A program made the position numbers and the translations under genes. A model generated the notes under the pieces. It did not search any database. It saw only the letters and a list, made by a program, of their open reading frames with translations, and was not told the DNA's origin. From positions 49,909,550 through 49,973,549 of the forward strand of contig OV277864.1 in NCBI GenBank assembly GCA_922989275.2: a stretch of DNA of 64,000 nt, in the 5' to 3' direction. This DNA comes from Gari tellinella (lineage: Eukaryota > Mollusca > Bivalvia > Cardiida > Psammobiidae). Below, one piece after another: positions 35,001-44,000 of this stretch. Position 1 is the stretch's first letter. Each line of letters begins with the position of its first letter.

Positions 35001-38000
35001 GGCATCGATGGCTGTTAGTGGAATGTCACCTTCATCCAGCAGTTTATTTCTCTGCCTCTTCCCGGGCTGTAATACAATATAGTGACATATAGGATCTGTC
35101 ATGAGTCGATGTTTTAAACAAGCTGATCTCAAACAAGTCTAGAATTGTCTCAAACATCGACTTTTTTTTTTTTAAAGCAATAGGCTTTTTTTAAATTCTA
35201 GTGATGTAATAATAGTGACGTTAGAGTGACGTCATCAAATTTATCTCACACATGTTGGAGACAAGGATATTCATGATCGTTGTTTGCTATAGAAAACAGG
35301 GATAGTTATGTGAGAAAGTCAAATCTATAATCTATATGTTATGGCCCTCCCTTTCTTCTTTAATCAATTGTATTGAACTAATGTTCTAAACAGAGCCTCT
35401 TCCTGTATGGCTATTTACATAGTTTTCATGAAATACAAATTGAGAGAAATATTGAGAATTTGAATTTGAATTTTTTTTCTTTGGTTTACAAGTTGTCAAT
35501 GTCAACAATTAAAGTGAGTTTATTTGATGTACATAATAGTAAAACATGTTACAACTACAAAACATACTTAAAACAACTGTTTCTGCTTAAAATCAAGCAC
35601 ATTTGTTTTTTGCAGTTTTTAAGACACACTTCAACTACTTTTTGAGAACAAACTCAGCAAAACGATGGAACAGAAAATCTATGGCTATGCTTGATAACTA
35701 CTAAACAAGGTTGCAAATCAAACCAGTTTAACATTTGGGGAAAGTATTAGTTGGGTTCAAACAAACAAGAAATAGTCTTTTATACAGTAAAATCTCTTTA
35801 TTACGACCTAACTTATTAGGCGGTTAAGACAGGTGACTGCTTAAAGCAATGTGACAATAAAACAAAGCTCCTTTAGGAGCTTTTTGTTTTATTGTCACAT
35901 TTGCTTTAAACTGTATCCTGTCTTTAATACAATCAATTATCCATTTTAATTGTTTTAATGTCATGTAAGAGGGGTTTTGCTGTAAATTAGTCAAGAACTG
36001 AAAAGAAGGCATATTTATAGTTTATCCCTTTACTCCAGAGATACACATTTTAACACATTTAATTCATTTTTCCACTGAAGAAAATTTTACAGTTATAAAT
36101 ATGTATCATAAGAAATATTTTCTATTTTCTAGCAGATGGTAGCTAGCAGGCTGAAAGTAAACAAGAAAGCTCCTAAAGGCACGTTCTGGATTACTTTCAA
36201 TCTCTTTTAAGTGGCCACACATCTTCAATACTAGATACAGGCTATGAGTAAAGGGTTATATGACAGGTGGCGACTGAACCCTTTGTACACTAGCAAGAAG
36301 TGTATTATGCATCATCTAGAAACAGTGAACCTGTTAACCCTTTCACTCTCAATGATGCTTAAAAGTGTGTTTGCAAACAGTTTGGGCCCTGATCAGACGT
36401 CACGTAACGCTGCGTCTGATCAAGACCCAAACTGTTTGACACTCTTATCGATATTTATTAAGTCATACAACCTTAAATCTAACTTTGAAACGTGCCTTGC
36501 AGACAACAATACTGAAGCAGACGGCAATAAAGCTGTGAAGGGGTAAAAATCTCCCGAATAATTTGGTCATGAAAGGTTTAAGAGTACACTTGTTTTATGC
36601 AAATACTGGTAGTGTAGGCCAAGTTCCGAACACTCTAATCCAGTCCTGCAGTGTCTGGTAAGATTGCCATGCTCTTTCATTCTGTAGCTGCTTCATTACC
36701 CATTCCCCATTAGCCTATTTTCAGTGATTAACCCTTTGAACCCTAGTCCCGCTTATAGGCATCTTTTCAAACAGTGTACATGTGAATAGTTCACTTGTCC
36801 TGTGCAAACAGTGAAGGCCCAGATCAGAGGGCTCCAAAAGGAGCCCTCTGATCAGGGTCTTCACTGTTTGTCAGTAATGCCAAAATTGACAAAAACAACT
36901 CTTAAAAGCCAGAAATGGACTAGATAAAAACCGAAACTGGAATTGTCTATTTAAAGTTTCAGGGAGGAAAGAGTAAAGGCAGTAGGTTGCCTATAGGAGC
37001 TTCCTGCTTTACCCATAATAGCCCCACATGTTGGGATGCAGAAAAACATTTCTACACCTCTTTAACACTTTACTCCATAGCATGTTTCAAAGTTTTGGAG
37101 ACAGATGTCTACTTAACCTAACTTCCCTCATGGAAGCGCCTTTTAGTGTATTTAAATTATTCCTCCACTGAAGACAAAAGTTCCAATGAATGTATACAGT
37201 CATGAATATGTACGATCAGAAATATGTTCTTTATCCTATTAGATGGTAGCTTAAAGCAGGCTGAAAGTAAAGCAGAATGTGCCTTAAGGCACATTATGCT
37301 TTACTTTCAACCTGCTTTAAGTTGGCATATGTTTCAAAACTAGAAACAGTCTATGAGGTAATGGGTTAAATGGAGTAAAGGGTTTACAGGAGAGAGTAAA
37401 AGTTTGGGATAAGCTTTGGAGAGTCAGAGTTAGTGGAAGAAAAACAAATTGAAATCTTTGCACTTCAAACTATTAGTACACATCTACAGTCATACAAACA
37501 AACCTAACCATGGGTTGTTTATTATCTTTTAGCTGTAAATAATAAAATAGCAACAATATAGTCTGAAAAACATGTATTCAAACTCTATAAAAATTCTCTT
37601 AAACATGTTTAAGCTAAATCCTGAGAAAAAAAAAGTAAACTCCCATGCGTCTGCATTACTAATACTTCAGTGGTTGTATCAGCCTTTCCTCAATAGAAGT
37701 CAGGGCTCCAGATAAGAGGGATTAAACTTAAGAAATTCAACATTTTCTTACTCTTTTCAGCACCAAATCCTATGGTGTCACTACTCATTAGAAGTGTCTC
37801 AAAGAGACGATTCTAATGAGTAGTGACACCGTAGGGTTTAATGCAAAAATTAAGATTTTAAATTTTATTAAATACTCCCCTTATCTGGAGCTCACAGAAA
37901 CATACTCAAATCAGCTTATAATGTTCATGTATTCAACAAGACAGATATGAAAGAAACATATATTGTACTTGCATGTAATATACCAGAATAATGCTATACA

Positions 38001-41000
38001 TCTCATTGTATACGGCTTTATTTGCAGACCAGTGTAATGCCTTTCAAACTGAATACAGGCTGATTCAGAAGCTACAGAATTTATCACATAGGCTTAAGAG
38101 AGTTAGCACTCATTTAGGAAAATACGATAATTTTGCATTCTTTATTAGAGTATACAGTACAACCTCTCTATTACAACCATTAAAACCAAGACTAATTGAT
38201 TTATAAAAGACAGGTGACAGATTCAAGCAAGGTGACAGTAAAACAGAAAGCTCCTACAGGAGCTTTCTGTTTTACTTTCACCTTGCTTTAAGCAGTCACC
38301 TGTTGTAAATACCAAGTACTTAACATATTGAAGTGGCCGTAATATAGAGGTTTTACAGTACTTAAATATATAATAATGTCTACACTAAAACTTTGTTTTT
38401 GACTTATTATTAGAATCATCTAAAAGAGGGGATTCTAATAAGTACATAAGTGGAAAAATAAAGCAGAAACTGAAGGATATTTCAAGTTTACTCCCTCTAA
38501 CACGGAGTCCGTATATTTCTGTTGTCACTTGAAACATGAACTAGCATTCTATTTATCTCGAATAGAGGCAATGAGGAATTCAATTACCACAAAGCTTATC
38601 TGATTCTTTGAACTCTAAGTGTTTTTTTATCTACTTATTTTTTGTCTACTAAATTAGAATTTTGAAACATAAATAAAATAGGGTAAGTCAAAGTTTCAAA
38701 CAGTTTGGATCTTGATGAGAAACCTAGTTACCTTGCATCTCATCTGGATCCAATATGTAACCACAATTTCACTATTACTGCTGGGCTTCAGATAAGGTGA
38801 GTACAGTCGAACTTCGATATCTCGAACTCGCTTAACTCGAATTATCCGATATTTGGAAACATGAATTCACCTTATTTCAAGCTTGGTTTAGACGAACATA
38901 CCTGTGCTAAGCCGCATTTCAACTTTGAAATACTGGTATGTTCGACTTAACTGAGTTCGAGATATCGAAGTTCGACTGTTTTTCAAAAACTAAATTCTTC
39001 CAAGTCTGCACTAAACCCTATGGTGTCACTACTCATTAGAATCATCTCTTCAAGACAATTCTAATGAGTAGTAACACCATAGGATTTGGTGCTGAAATGA
39101 GTGAGAAAATGTTGGATTTGTTCAGTTTATTCCTTCTTATCGGAAGCCCTGGGTTAGCAAGCAAAGAGCTTAAGTACAAAGCAAGAACTAAAGAGCAAAA
39201 CATCAACAACAAGACAAAAGGACAACAAGTCCAAGACCACATCACCAAGAATTGCTTTATGGGGCAGACTGGCACATACAGTATGACAAGGCTAAGATTC
39301 CTGAACCATTCAATGAAATATCTCTTACCATCATTGAACGTTGAAACTGCATACATCAACAACAGAAATGTAATAAAGGAGGACAGCAATGAGTATGACA
39401 ATATTCACACTTAACCAATTCCCCACTCCCCCCTAAATATGCCTTTTTATGCCTCTAATTTATTTCTCAATGGAAAAAAATACACAATAATTTATACAAT
39501 AAATTTTACAATAATGTTTACAATATAATATTATAATATTGGAAAAAAATTGTTTCAATTTATTAAGTTATGATTGTGTGCTATTAGAAAATATTTCTCT
39601 ATCATAGCAGATAATAGCTAAAAGCAGGCTGAAACTAAAGCAGAATGAGCCTTAAGGCTCAGTCTGCTTTACTTTCAACCTGCTTTAAGTGGTTACTTAT
39701 CTTCAAAATTAGAAACAGACTATGAAGTAATAGATTAACCCATTACTCCATAAGTACAGTAAAACATCTCTATTACAAACACGAAATTGTGTTAATTATT
39801 AGTTGTTTATACGACAGGTGCCTGCTTACGGCAAAGTGACATTAAAACAAAAATAGCTCCTTCAGGAGCTTTCTGTTTACTCAGTACCATCACCTTGCTT
39901 TAAGCTGTCACCTGCCTTTTATACAATCAATTAGCCTTTGTTTTAGTGCTCATAATAGTGAGGTTTTACTGTTATTAAAAATACGGGAAAAATGATACTT
40001 TTTAACTACTTTTGTACAAAGACCCTTGAACTTTTACTACTGACAAATTAACAACCTGTCATTTGGCATACTTAAGTATACGCCCATCTCCTCTTTTGAG
40101 AGTTGTATTGAATATAAAGTTTTACATGTATGTTAGCAATGGGTATAAAACAACTGGGGCCTGTTTCATAAAACTTCGTACAACAAATGTTGTAGTAAGT
40201 CAGATTATAAAAGTCTCAAGTATTATTTATTTCTCCATCTAATCCTGTCTTGTGACATCTCTTTGGAATCGTCTTGAAAAGCGGATTCCAAAAAGATGTC
40301 ACAAAACAGGATTAGATAGAGAAATCAGAAATTAAATGTATTTTAAAGTTTTGACTTACGACCGTTTTTGTTGTACGAAGTTTTATAAAATGGGCCACTC
40401 TATCTCCCTAACTAAGTAATATTGTACTACCAACTAAACCGGTAAATGTTAATGGTGCCACTGCAGTTCTATGACTGGTCACCCTGATGCCAATGTTTTA
40501 TGTGTACCCCATTACCCCATATATGCATTTATGTACGCCTTAAATGTGGAAAATAGTTCCTCTTTATACAGTCAAAAATATGTATCATAAGAAAAATTCG
40601 CTCTATCCTAGCAGATGATAGCTTAAAGCAGGCTGAAAGTAAAGCAGAATGTGCCTTAAGGCACATTCTGCTTTACTTCCGACCTGCTTTAAGTAGTCAC
40701 CTGTCTTTAAAACTAGAAACAGGCTATTGGGATAAAGTGATAACTCTTCTCCTGATGAATACTCATATATGACAAATATATCAACTGAAATATTACATTG
40801 GCTTATAAAACAAGAAGACTTTTCCCAGGAAACAAAAAGACGACTCAGGTCAGAGAGTTCCTAGAAGAAAAGGTCCGTGTTTTCAAAAAGTGTCTATGTA
40901 TCCGTATTGCAGGAGAAATGATAATACATTATGTCAACTTGTTGAGATTGGAGAAAATCATCATACACCTCTGTTAATTACGCTATCCCAATGTCTTACA

Positions 41001-44000
41001 ACTAAAACAAAGACACAAAAATAAGCTAAAACCCCACTCTCACTCATTCATGGCTGAGAAACTAAACCTACCATTTCATATGAGGATCTGTCTGCAGTAA
41101 CGAAGGAGATCTTGAAGTTAGTGGCACACAGTTTACCCAGCATGCCCTGACGACCCTCTGAGTATGGCGTAAACTTCAGTACACTTTCCACCTCACCAAT
41201 CAACTTCTCTCCTGCAACAAACAAATCATGACAAATGTCAAGGCTCCAGATAAAGGTCCTCTCTCGCCCGAGTATTTCAAAAAACTAAAATCTTTATTTC
41301 TGCATTAAACCCTATGGTGTCACTGCTCATTAGAATTGTCTCTTAGAGGATTTGGTGGTGAAAATGAGACAGAAAATGTTGGATTCATCAGTTGACATCC
41401 TGTTATCTGGAGCCCTAAATTGCATACTGCATTATGTGCAAGTATGATTAAAATCTACTCAAGACAGTAGTTGCTAGAGTGTAAACATTTAAATATGGTA
41501 TTTTCAACATATCAAAGGCAGATAACTCTTAACGTATTTGTCCCAGTTTAACAATAATTGAACTCATCTGAGAACTTCTGATCATATACAATCTGAGCAA
41601 GTTTGAGAAATATTGGATAAACCTGTCATCAAACTGTTTTCTATACTTAGCAGATGATAGCTTAAAGCAGGCTGAAGGTAAAGCAGAATGTGCCTAAGGC
41701 ACATTCTGCTTTAATTTCAACCTGCATTAAGTGGTCACCTGTCATCAAAAGTAGAAACATGCTATTGGGCAATGGGTTATCTGAGGCTAGGTTTTGTTTT
41801 CCTGTATACATAGTTTTCCTACCTGGCAACATGCCTGGGTTTAGGTCCATGTCGTAGAATTCAGACGCTTTCTCTTCTATGTGTTCATCGCTCTGCAATA
41901 ATAAAATACAAGAGTTTCATATATCTAAATAGACATCAGAGCTCCAGATATGGTGAGTTTTTCAAAAACTAAAATATTTATTTCTGCATTAAACCATTTG
42001 ATGTTACTACTCATTAGAATTGTCTCTTCAAGACAATTCTAATGATAAGTAGCCATAGGAATTGGTGCTGAAAGGAGTGAGAAAATGTTGGACTTATCTC
42101 TTATCTGGAGCCCTGGGCATATCCAGTTCTCAATTAAGTCTAACCATTTTTAACAATTAATCATAAAGGGCTATTTTCTAAAACAGCTATTGCTGGATAC
42201 AGTGCAGACTCTCTTCAGGGGATTCCTATAGCACTATAATCAGAGTCTACACTGTTTGTACTCTTCACAGGTATTGCTAGGATTGAATGGCAAAAGCAAA
42301 GCAGAGAGGTCCTAAATTAGAAGTTTTCTACTTTACTTTCTTCTTGCTTTCAGCTATCACATATATTCAAAAGTATTAACCCTTTACCCCATAGAAGCGC
42401 CCTTTAGTAGTTCCAATTTAATCAGTAATGAATATGTATTATGGGGAATATTTTCTATATTATAGCACATGATAGCTTAAAGCAGGCTGAAAGTAAAGCA
42501 GAATGCGCCCTCAGGCGCATTCTGCTTTACTTTCAACCTGCTTTAAGTAGTCACATATCTTAAGTACAATGTACTAGAAATAGGCTATCAGGTAAAGGGT
42601 TAATAGGTGTAACAATATGGTGAAAATCAAATTGCAATATATTGCAATACAAAGGAATCTTGCATGTGCTCAAATAATATATAGAATATTGTCATACGGT
42701 AAAACCATATTGCAATATGTATAGCTAAGAGGCTTATTGCAATTTAACAATATATTGCCGTATTATTTCACCCCTAATATTCAACACTATAAATGTATAA
42801 TCACTTGTGGTGTTTATGCGACAAAGTTGCTTAAGGTGTTTTTGTGTTATTTCAAATATGTCATCCTTGTCTTGAACTTTCTCTTTGAACAATGATCGAG
42901 TAGTCACAAGTCATGTTTTGTTTAAGACATAAAGGAAGATTACTCATTCTACTCTTTATCTAGACCCCTGTTGTTATTATCTAAGTCAAGAGACACTGGC
43001 CATTTACTTCCTTAAAACTTTTACTTCAACTGTTTGAATGCTGGGTATTTTTTTTCTTGTCTGCAACAACTGTCGTCTGCTACTGTTCTAAAAATAGATT
43101 TTTAAAATGTTTTTTTCAAAACAGGGTCAGAGTGTCAAACAGTTTGGATTCTGTTGAGACGCCGCATAATGCGGCGTCTCAACAGGATCCAAACAGTTTG
43201 TAAAGATAATCCAGTTTCGCCGCTAGTGAGGAAAGTGTTAACCCAAATACATTGTATAATATACATTAGCATTTTCAGAATGCTAATTAACTCTTAGCAT
43301 GCTAGCAATGAACCCATGATAACATTTGCAAACAGTTTGGATCCTGATGAGACACCTCATAATGCTGCGTCTCATCAGGATCCAAACAGTTTGACACCCT
43401 GGTCCTGTTTTGAAAAGAAATATTGAAAATTCTATTTTTAGAACAGTAGCTGACAACAACTGTAGCAGACCAAAATATTACCCAGCATGGAAAGAGTTTA
43501 CATCCAAATAAGATAACCAGAAAGTTTACATCTCATCAGGAAAAACATTTTTTCATACTTTAGTTCCGGCTGATACATTTGTTATTGTTTTTATGGGGAC
43601 AACAGTTTCAAAGCAGATTATTATACTAGAATAAAACAGATTAATCTATTATGACTATGAGAATATCCCATTAACCCTTAGCCCGCCAAATAAATTGTGG
43701 TCTGCTATATTTCTCGTCTGCTTCAAGTTTCAAAGTGCTTCAAGTTGCTCAAAATTGCTGAAAATGTTGTCTGAGTGTCAAACAGCTTGGATCCTGATGA
43801 GACGCCGAGTTACTCGGCGTCTCATCCGGATCCAAGCTGTTTGCATATGGAGCTATAGTCGTGAGTGGCAGGCTAAGGGTTAATACACCTATTTGGGCCT
43901 TTAATTTAATCCTCAACTGAAGAAAGTATTTCCACTTTATACAGTAATGTACCATAAAAAATATTTTCTATACCCTAGCAGATGATAGCTTAAAACAGGC

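Noticed and set aside
39042..39414. Overlapping open frames of 119 and 116 codons on both strands
   Set aside because: They run through half of a family E palindrome; the same peptide start (MSSNTIGFGAEMS) recurs at other E copies, so it is transposon sequence, not a gene.
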